Source of the DNA: Bacillus sp. SD075
GTDB taxonomy: Bacteria; Bacillota; Bacilli; Bacillales; DSM-1321
Length of the DNA: 64,000 bases
NCBI RefSeq assembly: GCF_017355165.1
Contig: NZ_JADILK010000008.1
Location: 62,001-126,000, forward strand
Direction: 5' to 3'
The notes beneath the pieces are model-generated. The model did not search any database and had not been told where the DNA came from. It was given only the letters and a program-made list of their open reading frames with translations. Every line of letters starts with the position of its first letter. The first letter of the stretch is position 1. A program made the translations under genes and the position numbers. Below, one piece after another: positions 32,248-42,179 of the stretch.

Positions 32248-32469
32248 CTTGGATGTACGTTTCATCATTCTTTTAGATAACCAAAATCCCACTGTCAGGG
32301 ATAAGGCATCGACGATGATCAATAAGTTTGTATGCGTATAACCTTTATATGCGGAAGCTGTAATCAAGGCAACAGTTAAAACAAGGCCCACGACATTGTT
32401 ATAGGTGACTCTTGAAAATAGCATGACAAGTAGACAAGGAAGGAAAAGGGCAGAAAGAATTTTAATCAT
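32239..32469 (-). CDS. csbA: CsbA family membrane protein
   Basis: 76-aa protein with two or three hydrophobic segments and a basic C-terminus. It matches B. subtilis CsbA in length, topology and location upstream of uvrBA. The B. subtilis gene is controlled by the general stress factor SigB; I could not find a convincing SigB promoter here. Function unknown. Confidence 0.85.
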   Translation of the reverse strand: MIKILSALFLPCLLVMLFSRVTYNNVVGLVLTVALITASAYKGYTHTNLLIIVDALSLTVGFWLSKRMMKRTSKSA

Positions 32470-32605
32470 TTTTTCATCTCCTTTATAAGAGAAAAATAGA
32501 GTAGTTTCAGTTTAAATGATTATGAAGTTTTTTGCCAATCAATTTCCCACTCGATTTTCAAGGCATCATCAGAAGAACATTCCATCCATCAATTATGCCC
32601 ATAAA

Positions 32606-32645
32606 AAAAAGAGGCAAACCCCTTTAAAGGGAAGTTTGCTTCTTT
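32606..32645 (-). terminator. Catalase gene terminator
   Basis: Minus strand GCAAAC..CCCTTTAAAGGG..GTTTGC followed by CTCTTTTTTTT. Confidence 0.9.
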
Positions 32646-32654
32646 TCAGTCCAA

Positions 32655-34232
32655 TCAATATGGATCTGCTTCATGTCCTTTTCTAACGGCGTCCTCAGGG
32701 TTATCCGTCCCACCCAGAGGTTTTGAAGAGTCCGTATGTTCAGAAGCCGAGTCCAGTCCATCTTTCAATCTGCGGCCATACTCTTCATCTGCCTCTTCGG
32801 CAAGTGCTATCATTTTTTCCTGAATGCGCTTGTCGGCAGGAGCCAATGCCGCCACTAAATTGGAGATTAAATCATCTTTTTCCCAATCCTCGAATTCACG
32901 GAATGTTTCACCAGCCTGTTTCGTATTGTTCTGGCGATCGATTGTCTCACGAACAAGTTTCCCTTCCACCATAGGTGTATACTCCTTGCCCGTCTGCTTG
33001 GCCTCTTTCAAGCCGCCGACAGTGGATGGTTCGTAGTTGATGTGGGGGCTTTGACTGCCTCTGCCAACTTCATATTGCATCTGTCCGCCAGTCTGATTCG
33101 TGGCTGTTGGTTTCTTTGGAGCATTGATCGGCAATTGCAGATAATTCGCGCCAACACGGTGACGTTGTGTATCGGAATAAGAGAATGTACGTCCCTGTAA
33201 CATCTTGTCATCAGAAAAGTCCAGTCCATCCACTAGGACACCCGTGCCGAATGCAGCCTGTTCAACTTCAGTGAAATAGTCTTCAGGATTTTTATTCAAT
33301 ACCATCGTACCGACATGCAGCCATGGGAACTCATCTTTCGGCCAGATCTTCGTATCATCCAGCGGATCAAAATCCAACTCAGGATGATCATCATCACTCA
33401 TGATCTGTACGTTGAGATCCCATTCGGGATAGTCCCCGCGTTCGATCGCTTCATATAAATCCTGTGTGGCATGATTGAAATTCGTAGCTTGAATTTCATT
33501 TGCTTCTTGCTGTGTCAGGTTCTTGATGCCTTGTTTCGGTTCCCAGTGATACTTGACAAGCACGGCTTCCCCTTGCTCATTCACCCATTTATAAGTATTG
33601 ACCCCTGATCCTTGCATCATGCGGTAGTTAGCAGGAATGCCCCATGGGGAAAACACAAAGGTAACCATATGGAATGTTTCAGGCGAACTCGAGCAAAAAT
33701 CGAAAATCCTCCTGCCGTCCTGAATATTCGTGACCGGATCCGGTTTGAAGGCATGAATCAAATCCGGGAATTTCATGGCATCTCGGATAAAGAAAATCTT
33801 CAGGTTATTGCCTACAAGATCCCAGTTTCCATCTTCCGTATAAAATTTGACGGCAAATCCCCTGGGATCACGTAACGTTTCCGGAGACGTCCCTCCATGA
33901 ATAACAGATGAAAATCTCACGAATACCGGGGTTTTTTTACCTTCTTCCTGAAAAACCTTCGCTCTTGTATAATTTGAAATTGGCTCGTCCCCCGCTTTAC
34001 CGGTCGGAATGAAATAACCATGTGCACCTGCACCACGGGCATGCACAACCCGCTCAGGAATACGCTCCCTATCGAAGTGGCTGATCTTTTCAAGGAAATC
34101 ATAGTTCTCAAGTGTACTAGGACCTCTGTTCCCTACAGTCCTAAGACTCTGATTATTCGTTACCGGATGCCCTTGCCTGTTCGTTAATGTTTCTTTCGAT
34201 TCATCATTTGGTTTTTTGGATTTATCAGACAA
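32655..34232 (-). CDS. Catalase, monofunctional haem type (KatX-like)
   Basis: 525-aa clade-type small-subunit catalase that removes hydrogen peroxide. Catalytic His in [13 protein letters not shown], Asn in [11 protein letters not shown], and proximal Tyr in [12 protein letters not shown]. The N-terminal extension ([16 protein letters not shown]) and the charged C-terminus resemble B. subtilis KatX, the forespore catalase; KatA is also possible. The ORF extends to an ATG at 34262, but TTG 34232 has AGGAGGGA at 6 nt and gives MSDKSKKPN, so TTG is chosen. Confidence 0.93.
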   Translation of the reverse strand: MSDKSKKPNDESKETLTNRQGHPVTNNQSLRTVGNRGPSTLENYDFLEKISHFDRERIPERVVHARGAGAHGYFIPTGKAGDEPISNYTRAKVFQEEGKKTPVFVRFSSVIHGGTSPETLRDPRGFAVKFYTEDGNWDLVGNNLKIFFIRDAMKFPDLIHAFKPDPVTNIQDGRRIFDFCSSSPETFHMVTFVFSPWGIPANYRMMQGSGVNTYKWVNEQGEAVLVKYHWEPKQGIKNLTQQEANEIQATNFNHATQDLYEAIERGDYPEWDLNVQIMSDDDHPELDFDPLDDTKIWPKDEFPWLHVGTMVLNKNPEDYFTEVEQAAFGTGVLVDGLDFSDDKMLQGRTFSYSDTQRHRVGANYLQLPINAPKKPTATNQTGGQMQYEVGRGSQSPHINYEPSTVGGLKEAKQTGKEYTPMVEGKLVRETIDRQNNTKQAGETFREFEDWEKDDLISNLVAALAPADKRIQEKMIALAEEADEEYGRRLKDGLDSASEHTDSSKPLGGTDNPEDAVRKGHEADPY

Positions 34233-34374
34233 AAAAATCCCTCCTCTGTTAATAAAAGCCATAACACTACCATACTTTCCCCCATTCCCTATATTTCACT
34301 CTTCAATCTTCAAATTTAATTGAAATTTTTCCCCTCATGCCATTAACAACTTGGAACATCTAGCATACCCATTT

Positions 34375-34404
34375 TTGTATATGTCAACAGCAATCCATTA
34401 TAAT
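34375..34404 (+). promoter_or_regulatory. Promoter of the MMPL gene
   Basis: TTGTAT and TATAAT separated by 18 nt, 40 nt upstream of the chosen TTG start. Confidence 0.6.
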
Positions 34405-34443
34405 GAACTAAGGATAAATAATTCAAATAGCGGGGTGCATTCA

Positions 34444-36666
34444 TTGGATGAATCAATAGTAGGAAGACTTGGCAGGATCATGACCGGAAAAACAAGTCGT
34501 TGGGTTGTCATTGCCGTATGGATAATGGCAGCAATCGCATTAACCTTCACATTGCCTTCCGTTAATGATCGAACAGCAAATAATGCCGCAGACTTGCCTG
34601 AAGGCTCACCTTCTGTCGTGGCTGATGAACTTATTAAAGAAGAGTTTCCAAACTCTTCTGGATTACCTGCCCTACTTACATGGCATCGGGAAGGTGGGCT
34701 GACAGAGGCCGACTTGGCTGAAATTCAGTACCTTTCCAAAGAACTGACAGATACCCCATTGACACAGCAATCTTTTTTACCGCCGCTTCATGAACTTCCG
34801 TTGCCTTCTCTTCAAGAATCGGTTTCAGAGGATGGGACGACTTTCGTACAGCCGCTTTTCTTTAAAGAAAAGACCGAGACTGAAATCCTCGAAAAAAATC
34901 TTGAAAGCATTAATGAAGCAGTATCGGAACAAATTGGATCGGATCCATTCAAGGTCCCTATAGATTCAGATGAATTATCCCTTCGAGTGACAGGCCCTGT
35001 AGGGATATCCGTCGATGCAACGGGTTTATTTTCAGGTGCAGATTTCAAATTGCTATTAGCGACAGTAATACTTGTACTTGTCGTGTTATTACTCATTTAC
35101 CGTTCCCCGCTCTTAGCCATCATTCCTCTAATCGGAGTAGGCTTCGCCTATATTGTCACGAGCCCGATCCTTGGATTCATGGCAGATCATGGTTGGATTA
35201 CTGTCGATTCACAGGCCATTTCAATCATGACCGTATTATTATTCGGTGCCGGAACGGATTATTGTCTATTTTTAATTTCTCACTACAGAAGTGAATTAAG
35301 AATTCATGAAAGCAAAAGGAAAGCCATGATCGCCGCATTTAAAGATTCATCAGGCGCCATTGCGATGAGCGGCCTTACGATCGTCATCTCCCTGCTAACA
35401 TTGCTTGTAGCCAAATACGGGGCCTACCACCGTTTCGCTGTACCATTCAGCTTGTCCATTTTAATCATGATGCTGGCAGCTTTAACACTTGTACCGGCAT
35501 TGCTTTCTGTATTCGGAAGGGCTTCCTTCTTCCCAATCGTTCCGCGTACATCAGAAATGGAAGAAGCACGGGCTAGGAAAAAGGGAAAAGCCGTCAAAAA
35601 GCATAAAGAAGGGCTCATCGGTAACTGGATTGGCCATATTGTCACAACCAAGCCATGGACCGTCATTCTTACATGCCTGATCATCTTCAGTACTTTAGCT
35701 GGGTATTCTTCACAAATAAAATATTCATATGATATTCTCTCTTCCTTCCCTGAAGATATGAACTCCCGTGAAGGCTATTCTGTCATTTCCGACTCGTACT
35801 CACCGGGCGAACTGGCACCGGCCACAGTGGTTGTCGATACGGATGGTGAAGATATCGATTTAGCGCCGGCATTGGAAGGGATGAATATTATTGAAAGTGT
35901 TGCCGATCCGGTTACAAGTAAATCCAATAAAGATCTTCAATCCTATGAGGTCACATTCAACTTAAACCCATATGATATCGAGGCCATCGATTCCATACCG
36001 GAAATCCGCACAATGGCGGTGAAAGAATTGAAGGCCGCCAATATATCTGCCGTTGATGAAAAGGTTTGGATTGGCGGGCAAACTGCCACGCAATTTGATA
36101 AAAGGGATACCGTAACATCCGATGAATTCATGATCATTCCGATCATCATCGTCCTGATTTCCTTGCTCCTTTTAGCCTACTTGCGATCTGTGACAGCCAT
36201 GTTGTATTTAATGGGGACAGTCATTCTCTCATTCTTTGCGGCTATGGGCTTAGGTTGGATAATCCTGCACTATTTCATGGGTGTCGATGCCATAGAGGGG
36301 ACAATTCCACTTTATTCTTTCGTATTCCTGGTTGCACTTGGAGAAGATTATAACATTTTCATGGTTTCAAGCATTTGGCGTAAGAAAGAAACCATGCCAA
36401 TCAAGCAGGCCATCAGAAAAGGCGTTGCCGAAACTAGCGGTGTCATCACATCCGCCGGAATCATCTTGGCAGCCACCTTTTCCGTTCTAGCCACACTTCC
36501 GATTCAAGTATTGGTTCAATTCGGGCTCATTACCGCTCTTGGTGTGTTAATGGACACATTCATCGTGCGCCCGTTCCTTGTTCCTGCTATTACCGCTCTA
36601 CTTGGCCGCCGTGCTTTTTGGCCGAGTAAAGTGACCAATCAGGAAGAGAAAGAACAGGCCAATTAA
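34444..36666 (+). CDS. MMPL-family RND transporter (YdfJ-like)
   Basis: 740-aa inner-membrane protein with twelve membrane segments in the 1+5+1+5 RND/MMPL layout and two extracytoplasmic loops (about 50-200 and 420-560). It carries the MMPL motifs FGAGTDYCLFLISHYRSEL and ALGEDYNIFMVSSIWR. Probably exports a hydrophobic compound or lipid; substrate unknown. The frame is open 31 codons further up. I chose TTG 34444 because GGGGTG lies 6 nt upstream and the first membrane helix then begins about residue 18. Confidence 0.9.
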   Translation: MDESIVGRLGRIMTGKTSRWVVIAVWIMAAIALTFTLPSVNDRTANNAADLPEGSPSVVADELIKEEFPNSSGLPALLTWHREGGLTEADLAEIQYLSKELTDTPLTQQSFLPPLHELPLPSLQESVSEDGTTFVQPLFFKEKTETEILEKNLESINEAVSEQIGSDPFKVPIDSDELSLRVTGPVGISVDATGLFSGADFKLLLATVILVLVVLLLIYRSPLLAIIPLIGVGFAYIVTSPILGFMADHGWITVDSQAISIMTVLLFGAGTDYCLFLISHYRSELRIHESKRKAMIAAFKDSSGAIAMSGLTIVISLLTLLVAKYGAYHRFAVPFSLSILIMMLAALTLVPALLSVFGRASFFPIVPRTSEMEEARARKKGKAVKKHKEGLIGNWIGHIVTTKPWTVILTCLIIFSTLAGYSSQIKYSYDILSSFPEDMNSREGYSVISDSYSPGELAPATVVVDTDGEDIDLAPALEGMNIIESVADPVTSKSNKDLQSYEVTFNLNPYDIEAIDSIPEIRTMAVKELKAANISAVDEKVWIGGQTATQFDKRDTVTSDEFMIIPIIIVLISLLLLAYLRSVTAMLYLMGTVILSFFAAMGLGWIILHYFMGVDAIEGTIPLYSFVFLVALGEDYNIFMVSSIWRKKETMPIKQAIRKGVAETSGVITSAGIILAATFSVLATLPIQVLVQFGLITALGVLMDTFIVRPFLVPAITALLGRRAFWPSKVTNQEEKEQAN

Positions 36667-36696
36667 TAAAAGCAGACAGCTTTACTCTTCTTCATA

Positions 36697-36733
36697 AAAA
36701 AACCCTGTGCCCCATAAATGCACAGGGTTTTTC
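36697..36733 (+). terminator. MMPL gene terminator
   Basis: AAAACCCTGTGC/GCACAGGGTTTTT stem-loop 30 nt after the stop codon. Confidence 0.92.
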
Positions 36734-36762
36734 ATATTTTCTAAATTAAGGAAAAATTTAAG

Positions 36763-36825
36763 TTGACATCATTGCTTCCACCTCTTATAATTACATTAAG
36801 TTAAGATATCTCAAATTAAAGATAT
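36763..36825 (+). promoter_or_regulatory. Perfect sigma-A promoter with MarR/MhqR-like operator for the YceI gene
   Basis: TTGACA (36763-36768), exactly 17 nt, then TATAAT (36786-36791): a full consensus promoter. Fifteen nt downstream, at 36806-36825, is the palindrome ATATCT-N8-AGATAT (reading TATCTCAAATTAAAGATA). It resembles the B. subtilis MhqR operator (TATCTCGAATTCGAGATA) in arms and spacing. It would overlap or follow the transcription start, so repression is expected. Confidence 0.75.
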
Positions 36826-36859
36826 ATAAATTCAAGATTAATAATTTGGAGGAATAAAC

Positions 36860-37393
36860 ATGACAAATACAAAATGGACAGTCGACCCGACTCACAGCGC
36901 CATTGAATTTTCCGTAAAACATATGATGATCGCTAAAGTAAAAGGAAGTTTTAATAAGTTCGAAGCAAGCATTCTAGCAAACCCATTGGATCTAACAACT
37001 GCAGAAATCGATTTTACCGTTGATGTGGCCAGTATCGACACACACAATGCAGACCGGGATAATCACTTGCGTTCCGCTGACTTTTTTGATGTAGAAAAAA
37101 ATCCCACATTAACATTCAAATCAACAAAAATCGTGAAAACGAATGAAGATGAATACGATGTAACTGGAAATGTGACTCTTAATGGAATCACACAAGAAGA
37201 AACTTTCAGCATCACCTTCGAAGGCCAAGGGAAAGATCCATGGGGAAATGAAAAAGCAGGATTTAGCGGAAAAGGGAAAGTTAAACGCAGTGATTATGGC
37301 CTAACCTATAACGCGGCATTAGAAACAGGCGGCGTATTGATCGGCGATCAAATCACGCTTACCATTGAAATCGAGGCAGCTAAAGAAGCTTAA
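36860..37393 (+). CDS. YceI family lipid-binding-fold protein
   Basis: 177-aa protein of the YceI/polyisoprenoid-binding lipocalin-like family (TKWTVDPTHSAIEFSVKHMMI; HNADRDNHLRSADFFDVEKNP; RSDYGLT). No signal peptide, so cytoplasmic, unlike E. coli YceI. GGAGG precedes the ATG. In firmicutes such genes are often linked to quinone or electrophile stress; the upstream palindrome supports this but it is inference. Confidence 0.92.
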   Translation: MTNTKWTVDPTHSAIEFSVKHMMIAKVKGSFNKFEASILANPLDLTTAEIDFTVDVASIDTHNADRDNHLRSADFFDVEKNPTLTFKSTKIVKTNEDEYDVTGNVTLNGITQEETFSITFEGQGKDPWGNEKAGFSGKGKVKRSDYGLTYNAALETGGVLIGDQITLTIEIEAAKEA

Positions 37394-37398
37394 TGAAA

Positions 37399-37434
37399 AG
37401 AAGAAGCAGCCATCCCAAGGATGGCTGCTTCTTT
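37399..37434 (+). terminator. YceI gene terminator, bidirectional
   Basis: AAGAAGCAGCCATCC/GGATGGCTGCTTCTT with a 3-nt loop between two convergent genes. Confidence 0.9.
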
Positions 37435-37449
37435 CTATATTTACCGGGT

Positions 37450-38505
37450 TTACGAATTCCTCGTTTTATATAGTAAATAAATGAAGTAAGGTGCCCCGAT
37501 GCTCGCTGTGAAGACACCAGCCGGTATTTCCAAAGGTGAAAATAAGGTCCGTCCAATCAAGTCCGCCACCATAACCAGGATGCCACCAAGCAAAGCTGAA
37601 GTGGGCAGTAACACACCAAAACTCGAACCAACCAGCCTTCTGGCAATGTGAGGTGCCATTAATCCCACAAAACCAATTCCTCCAGCAAAAGCGGTAGAAC
37701 CTCCAATCAAGGCCGTACTGATCATCAATAATGTAAACCGTTGTTTTTGGACATGTCCCCCAAGCCCCGTTGCAAGGTCATCCCCCAGCTCCTGTAAATT
37801 AATATTCCTGGCATACAGGAAGGCGATGACCAGGAAGAGAATCGTCCATGGTGCCAGTACAGCGATATTATTCCAGGTGGAGTTAGACACTGACCCCGTG
37901 ATCCATAGGTTTGCCTGGCTCGCTTGATAAACTGGGCCAAGAATCATCATCATCGTAGTAAGTGCCTTCATTAAAGCCATCACCCCAATCCCGATCAACA
38001 CTAGCCTAATCGGGGGAACGCCATTTTTCCAGGCTAAGGAATATACTAGTAAGGCCACGACTGTCGCCCCAATGAATGCAGCTAGCGGAAGCCAATTGAT
38101 GCTCACTGTTAAAGAATGGTTCGTATCGCTAAAAACGGCCAAGAATCCAACGACCGCTACAGTCGCCCCCCCTGTTATCCCCAAGATATCAGGAGAAGCA
38201 AGTGGATTTCGAATCATCCCTTGAAGGATTCCCCCAGCTACAGCAAGGCCCATCCCTACCAACAGGGCGACAATTATTCTAGGTAGGCGGAAAGATTGGA
38301 TAATAAGCCGATCGCTATCCGTCCCCCCTCCGACAAGGACCTGGAGGACACTTAGCGGATTTATATTCATTTCACCCACTCCAGTACTGATCACAAACAC
38401 TAGTGAAGTGACTAAAAATAATATAAAAATCACGATCATTGCTTTTTTATCCATCAAGAATGATATTTTTTCATTAAATAATCGAAAGCTCTTATATGAC
38501 TTCAT
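37450..38505 (-). CDS. yfhA: Iron-siderophore ABC transporter permease (YfhA-like)
   Basis: 351-aa FecCD-family permease with about nine membrane helices (GLAVAGGILQGMIRNPLASPDILG; GFVGLMAPHIARRL, the ATPase-contact loop). It pairs with the upstream permease and the divergent binding protein, as B. subtilis YfiY-YfiZ-YfhA, which imports schizokinen/arthrobactin-type siderophores with the shared ATPase YusV. No ATPase gene is present here. The ATG overlaps the preceding stop (ATGA). Confidence 0.9.
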   Translation of the reverse strand: MKSYKSFRLFNEKISFLMDKKAMIVIFILFLVTSLVFVISTGVGEMNINPLSVLQVLVGGGTDSDRLIIQSFRLPRIIVALLVGMGLAVAGGILQGMIRNPLASPDILGITGGATVAVVGFLAVFSDTNHSLTVSINWLPLAAFIGATVVALLVYSLAWKNGVPPIRLVLIGIGVMALMKALTTMMMILGPVYQASQANLWITGSVSNSTWNNIAVLAPWTILFLVIAFLYARNINLQELGDDLATGLGGHVQKQRFTLLMISTALIGGSTAFAGGIGFVGLMAPHIARRLVGSSFGVLLPTSALLGGILVMVADLIGRTLFSPLEIPAGVFTASIGAPYFIYLLYKTRNS

Positions 38506-39506
38506 CGGCCGCTGAACCCCTTTCTAGCTATATAAATAAAGAATGGGGTCCCGATTATGGCTGTCATGACTCCAACCGGAATTTCTCGAGGCATCAGGAT
38601 ATACCTGGATATGACATCGGCTGCAATCAAAAGCACCGCCCCGAAAAGTCCAGAGAACGGAATCAACCAGCGATGATCAATGCCTACTATAGAACGTGTA
38701 AGATGCGGAATGACAATTCCTATAAATCCAATCGGACCCGCCACCGCCACTGATCCGCCAGCGAGCAGGATGATTGCCAGCCCCATAACCAGTTTAATGA
38801 AAACAATATTCAGCCCAAGGCCTTTTGCAACATCTTCACCCATGGATAACACATTCATTTTACCGGACATGATCCAGGCAAGGGCCCAACCTACGATAAG
38901 ATACGGCAGGACGGCAACTAAATTATCTAGACTTCTACCGGAAACGGATCCGGCAAGCCAGAAAAGGACTTGATCTAAAAGAGCCTCATTTGAAACAAGA
39001 AGACCTTGTGTAAGTGAAGCTACCATTGCCGTCATGGCTGCACCGGCCAATGTCAGCTTCATCGGTGTCAAGCCACCACGTCCCATGCTTCCAATCATAT
39101 ATATGCTTATCGCGGCTATGGCAGCCCCTATGAATGACAGCCATGTGAATACTTGAAGATTGCTTATCCCAAAAACGGTGACCCCAGTGACAACCGCCAA
39201 TCCCGCCCCGGCGTTGACCCCGAATATATCTGGGGAGGCTAGGGGGTTTTTAGTTAGCGTTTGCATCAAAACCCCCGAGATGGCTAAACTTGCACCAATT
39301 GCCGATGCAATCAGGGCACGCGGAAGTCTGACTGATTGAATGACAATGTGTTCATTCGTCCCATTGAAATGGGTAAAAGCATCGATGGCCATTTTCCAGG
39401 TTGTATCTGTATAACCGTATACAATGCTGGAGCACAGTAAAAACAGCAGCAAAAGAATGGTAATGAACAGGCCCATCCATTTCTGCCATGAATTTTTTAA
39501 TAGCAT
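38502..39506 (-). CDS. yfiZ: Iron-siderophore ABC transporter permease (YfiZ-like)
   Basis: 334-aa FecCD-family permease; GASLAISGVLMQTLTKNPLASPDIFG and GFIGIVIPHLTRSIVG (ATPase coupling loop). First gene of the minus-strand permease pair; its promoter (TTGACA-N18-TACAAT at 39553-39582) lies beside a Fur box in the divergent control region. Confidence 0.9.
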   Translation of the reverse strand: MLLKNSWQKWMGLFITILLLLFLLCSSIVYGYTDTTWKMAIDAFTHFNGTNEHIVIQSVRLPRALIASAIGASLAISGVLMQTLTKNPLASPDIFGVNAGAGLAVVTGVTVFGISNLQVFTWLSFIGAAIAAISIYMIGSMGRGGLTPMKLTLAGAAMTAMVASLTQGLLVSNEALLDQVLFWLAGSVSGRSLDNLVAVLPYLIVGWALAWIMSGKMNVLSMGEDVAKGLGLNIVFIKLVMGLAIILLAGGSVAVAGPIGFIGIVIPHLTRSIVGIDHRWLIPFSGLFGAVLLIAADVISRYILMPREIPVGVMTAIIGTPFFIYIARKGFSGR

Positions 39507-39552
39507 ATCCAGTTACCTTTCCAATCACGTTTGTGTACTATTACCTAATTCA

Positions 39553-39667
39553 ATTGTACTGGCGTTAACAGGATTATGTCAATGAATTTGAGAATCATTT
39601 TCAATTATATATTGACAGAAAAGTATATTCATTTTATGATGAGGCTGTTAAGTGCGAATGATTATCA
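39553..39667. promoter_or_regulatory. Divergent iron-uptake control region with two Fur boxes
   Basis: Fur box 1 at 39589-39603 is TGAGAATCATTTTCA and Fur box 2 at 39653-39667 is TGCGAATGATTATCA. Each differs from the 7-1-7 consensus TGATAATNATTATCA by two bases. Leftward promoter: TTGACA (39582-39577), 18 nt, TACAAT (39558-39553). Rightward promoter: TTGACA (39612-39617), 17 nt, TATGAT (39635-39640), with Fur box 2 across the start of transcription. Confidence 0.9.
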
Positions 39668-39696
39668 TTTGCCGGAAAATTGGGAGGGATACATAG

Positions 39697-40683
39697 ATGT
39701 TTAAATTTAAGTCATTATTAACGATTTTTACAATATTTGCAGTTTTCCTTCTAGCAGCTTGCGGTAATTCGGATGAAAAAGCCGAAAATAAAGCTGAAGA
39801 CAAGAAAGAGGAAAAAAGCTACACAATTGAGCATGCCATGGGTACTGCCGAGTTGAAAGAAACACCTAAAAGAGTAGTCGTTCTAACAAATGAAGGCACT
39901 GAAGCATTGCTTGCTTTAGGAATTAAACCTGTTGGTGCCGTCCAATCTTGGCTTGGTGACCCTTGGTACGACCATATTAAAGATGATATGGACGGGGTCG
40001 AAGTCGTTGGTGTTGAACATGAAGTTAACTTAGAGAAAATCGCATCATTGAAGCCTGACTTGATTATCGGAAGCAAGATACGCCAAGAAGCTGTATATGA
40101 TAAATTAAAGGCAATCGCCCCTACCGTTTTTTCGGAAACGCTAAGAGGAGATTGGAAAGAAAACTTTAAACTATATGCAAAAGCCTTGAACCTTGAAGAA
40201 AAAGGTAACGATGTAATTGCAGAATTCGATAAACACACAGAAGATCTTAAAGCCAAATTGGGTGATAAAGTAAATCAGGAAGTTTCCATTGTTCGTTTCA
40301 TGGCTGGAACTACTCGTATTTATTACACAGATTCATTCTCCGGAGTGATTTTCGATCAATTAGGATTTAAACGCGCAGAACAACAGAAGGAACTATTCAC
40401 TGCAGATAATAAATTAGGTAACCTTGCCATTGAAGTAGGGAAAGAAGTCATCCCTAAAATGGATGGAGATATTCTCTTCTACTTCACTTACGCTCCTGAA
40501 GGGGACAAACAGGCACTAAGCACAGCAAAAGAATGGACGAACGATCCACTTTGGAAAAACCTTGATGCAGTCAAAAACGGGAATGCTCATGAAGTTAGCG
40601 ACGCAACATGGAATACAGCTGGCGGAGTAATTGCAGCTAATAAAATGCTGGACGATCTAGAAAAGATCATGCTTGAAAAGTAA
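39697..40683 (+). CDS. yfiY: Iron-siderophore-binding lipoprotein (YfiY-like)
   Basis: 328-aa FecB/BtuF-type substrate-binding protein. A signal sequence with lipobox LLAAC anchors it by Cys22; the mature part begins with a charged linker (NSDEKAENKAEDKKEE) and has two lobes joined by a helix (RVVVLTNEGTEALLALGIKP; LKPDLIIGSKIRQEAV). It delivers ferric siderophore to the divergent permeases. Specificity is inferred from B. subtilis YfiY only. Confidence 0.92.
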   Translation: MFKFKSLLTIFTIFAVFLLAACGNSDEKAENKAEDKKEEKSYTIEHAMGTAELKETPKRVVVLTNEGTEALLALGIKPVGAVQSWLGDPWYDHIKDDMDGVEVVGVEHEVNLEKIASLKPDLIIGSKIRQEAVYDKLKAIAPTVFSETLRGDWKENFKLYAKALNLEEKGNDVIAEFDKHTEDLKAKLGDKVNQEVSIVRFMAGTTRIYYTDSFSGVIFDQLGFKRAEQQKELFTADNKLGNLAIEVGKEVIPKMDGDILFYFTYAPEGDKQALSTAKEWTNDPLWKNLDAVKNGNAHEVSDATWNTAGGVIAANKMLDDLEKIMLEK

Positions 40684-40699
40684 TAACACGTTTCAATTG

Positions 40700-40741
40700 A
40701 AAACGGCCTTTCTCGATATACTTCGAGAAAGGCCGTTTTAC
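40700..40741 (+). terminator. yfiY terminator, bidirectional
   Basis: AAAACGGCCTTTCTCGA/TCGAGAAAGGCCGTTTT, 17-bp stem, between yfiY and the convergent minJ. Confidence 0.92.
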
Positions 40742-40771
40742 TTTTTATTCACGCGCACAGCTTTCGGAACA

Positions 40772-41965
40772 TTACCCCACCTGTCCGCTTTCCTTTAATT
40801 GATCGTCAACGAACAAGATACCCAATTCGTAATGCTCCCCGTCAAAAAGAGCCCTTTGCACAAATCGAATCTGTTCATTATTATCGATGACCTCAAGCTT
40901 GCAATGTGCCCGGTTTATTTGGAGCGCCCTGTATAACTCTTCTTCTTCCCTGACGACGACCCCATTTATTTTCGAAATGACCTCGCCTTTTAGCAACCCC
41001 ATTTTATCTGCCGGAGATTGAGGGATAACACCTAAGATCTGTACACCCAGCTTACTTTTCGAAAAGTAAAAAGGAAGCTTTTGGTCCATTGCCTTTTGGG
41101 AGTAATGCAGGAATTCGCGACCGATGATTGCTAAAACAGCCGTTATGATTGCCAATGGAGGGTACCAGTAACCAACAGCCGCCAATAGTGTAATCACAAT
41201 TCCCAATGCCCCTACCTTTTTGCCTTGCGCCCTAATGGCCAGTTCCGGAAGCGTCCCATGAACTTTTTGCTTAAAGCCGATTAAAATGGGGAGTGCAATC
41301 GGCGACAGGGACATGTCCCCGATTGAAAAAACCGGATACCATTCGAAAGGCACCGGAAGTTGCCCTCCCGGAATCATGACGAACATGGGAATTAGCCAGA
41401 TTCGCTGTGAAACATACACACCTATTGGCTGCCCCCTCTTGGATACCTCCAACTGAGGAGAAACCTTTTTACTTCCATTGCCAACAATCAAAAACCCTTC
41501 AGCAATCAGTAATAACCCTATTAAAATGACAAGTGTCGGATATACGGACCGATCCAACTGATTTAAAGCATCCTGAAATAACGTCAGCTTGATATCTCTA
41601 TCATATAAAAAGAAAAGGATAAAGAAGGTGAGCCCCACTGTATAAATGGGGGAAACGAATCTCTTCTTCATGGACAGCATGGACAAAACTGTAACCACTG
41701 CCATGATGAACAGCGCCGCCAAAGGAATGGCGAGTCCAGTAGCCAGCGTGAGGATGGAAAGGATCAATCCCCATACCAACCCTTGAGGTAACATGGAACG
41801 AAGCTCCATGGAAAAACTGTAGATCTTCGTATTAAAATCATGGCGTTCCCGTTTAACGCGAAGATAGCCGATGAATAAACAATAGGCAATCGAAACATAA
41901 AGTAGAGGATGAAGGAAGAGTTTTCCTAATCCCATTAAACATGCAATCAGCCAGTCCGTTGTCAA
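40772..41965 (-). CDS. minJ: Cell division topological determinant MinJ, PDZ-containing membrane protein
   Basis: 397-aa protein with about eight membrane segments and a C-terminal PDZ domain (about residues 290-370; KLGVQILGVIPQSPADKMGLLKGEVISKING). In B. subtilis MinJ bridges DivIVA to MinD and is also needed for swarming. The frame opens with TTG at 41995, but the TTG at 41965 has GGTGG at good spacing and starts close to the family N-terminus. B. subtilis has swrA between minJ and ctpB; it is absent here. Confidence 0.88.
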   Translation of the reverse strand: MTTDWLIACLMGLGKLFLHPLLYVSIAYCLFIGYLRVKRERHDFNTKIYSFSMELRSMLPQGLVWGLILSILTLATGLAIPLAALFIMAVVTVLSMLSMKKRFVSPIYTVGLTFFILFFLYDRDIKLTLFQDALNQLDRSVYPTLVILIGLLLIAEGFLIVGNGSKKVSPQLEVSKRGQPIGVYVSQRIWLIPMFVMIPGGQLPVPFEWYPVFSIGDMSLSPIALPILIGFKQKVHGTLPELAIRAQGKKVGALGIVITLLAAVGYWYPPLAIITAVLAIIGREFLHYSQKAMDQKLPFYFSKSKLGVQILGVIPQSPADKMGLLKGEVISKINGVVVREEEELYRALQINRAHCKLEVIDNNEQIRFVQRALFDGEHYELGILFVDDQLKESGQVG

Positions 41966-42141
41966 TTTCTTTCCACCATCCTCAAAAGTAATCAAAATTT
42001 TGTCAAATTTCGTTCTGGTCAGTTACCTCCTATTCTATCAAAAATGTAACCTTCATGCCTATTAAGATGCAGAAAAAGTAGCTTTCCCTTAAGTTTCTTC
42101 TATACTGTTTTCATATTCGCGGAAAGGGCTCGATCACATTC

Positions 42142-42171
42142 AAAAAAACACCGCCCCAAAAGGGAACGGTG
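42142..42171 (-). terminator. ctpB terminator
   Basis: CACCGTTCCC/GGGGCGGTG stem followed by seven T on the minus strand. Confidence 0.88.
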
Positions 42172-42179
42172 CCATCGGG

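Noticed and set aside
32470-32560. SigB promoter for csbA
   Set aside because: Expected from B. subtilis, but no GTTTAA/GGGTAT pair at proper spacing was found.
34233-34350. SigB or SigF promoter for the catalase gene
   Set aside because: A GGGAAT -10-like element exists but no matching -35 at 12-15 nt.
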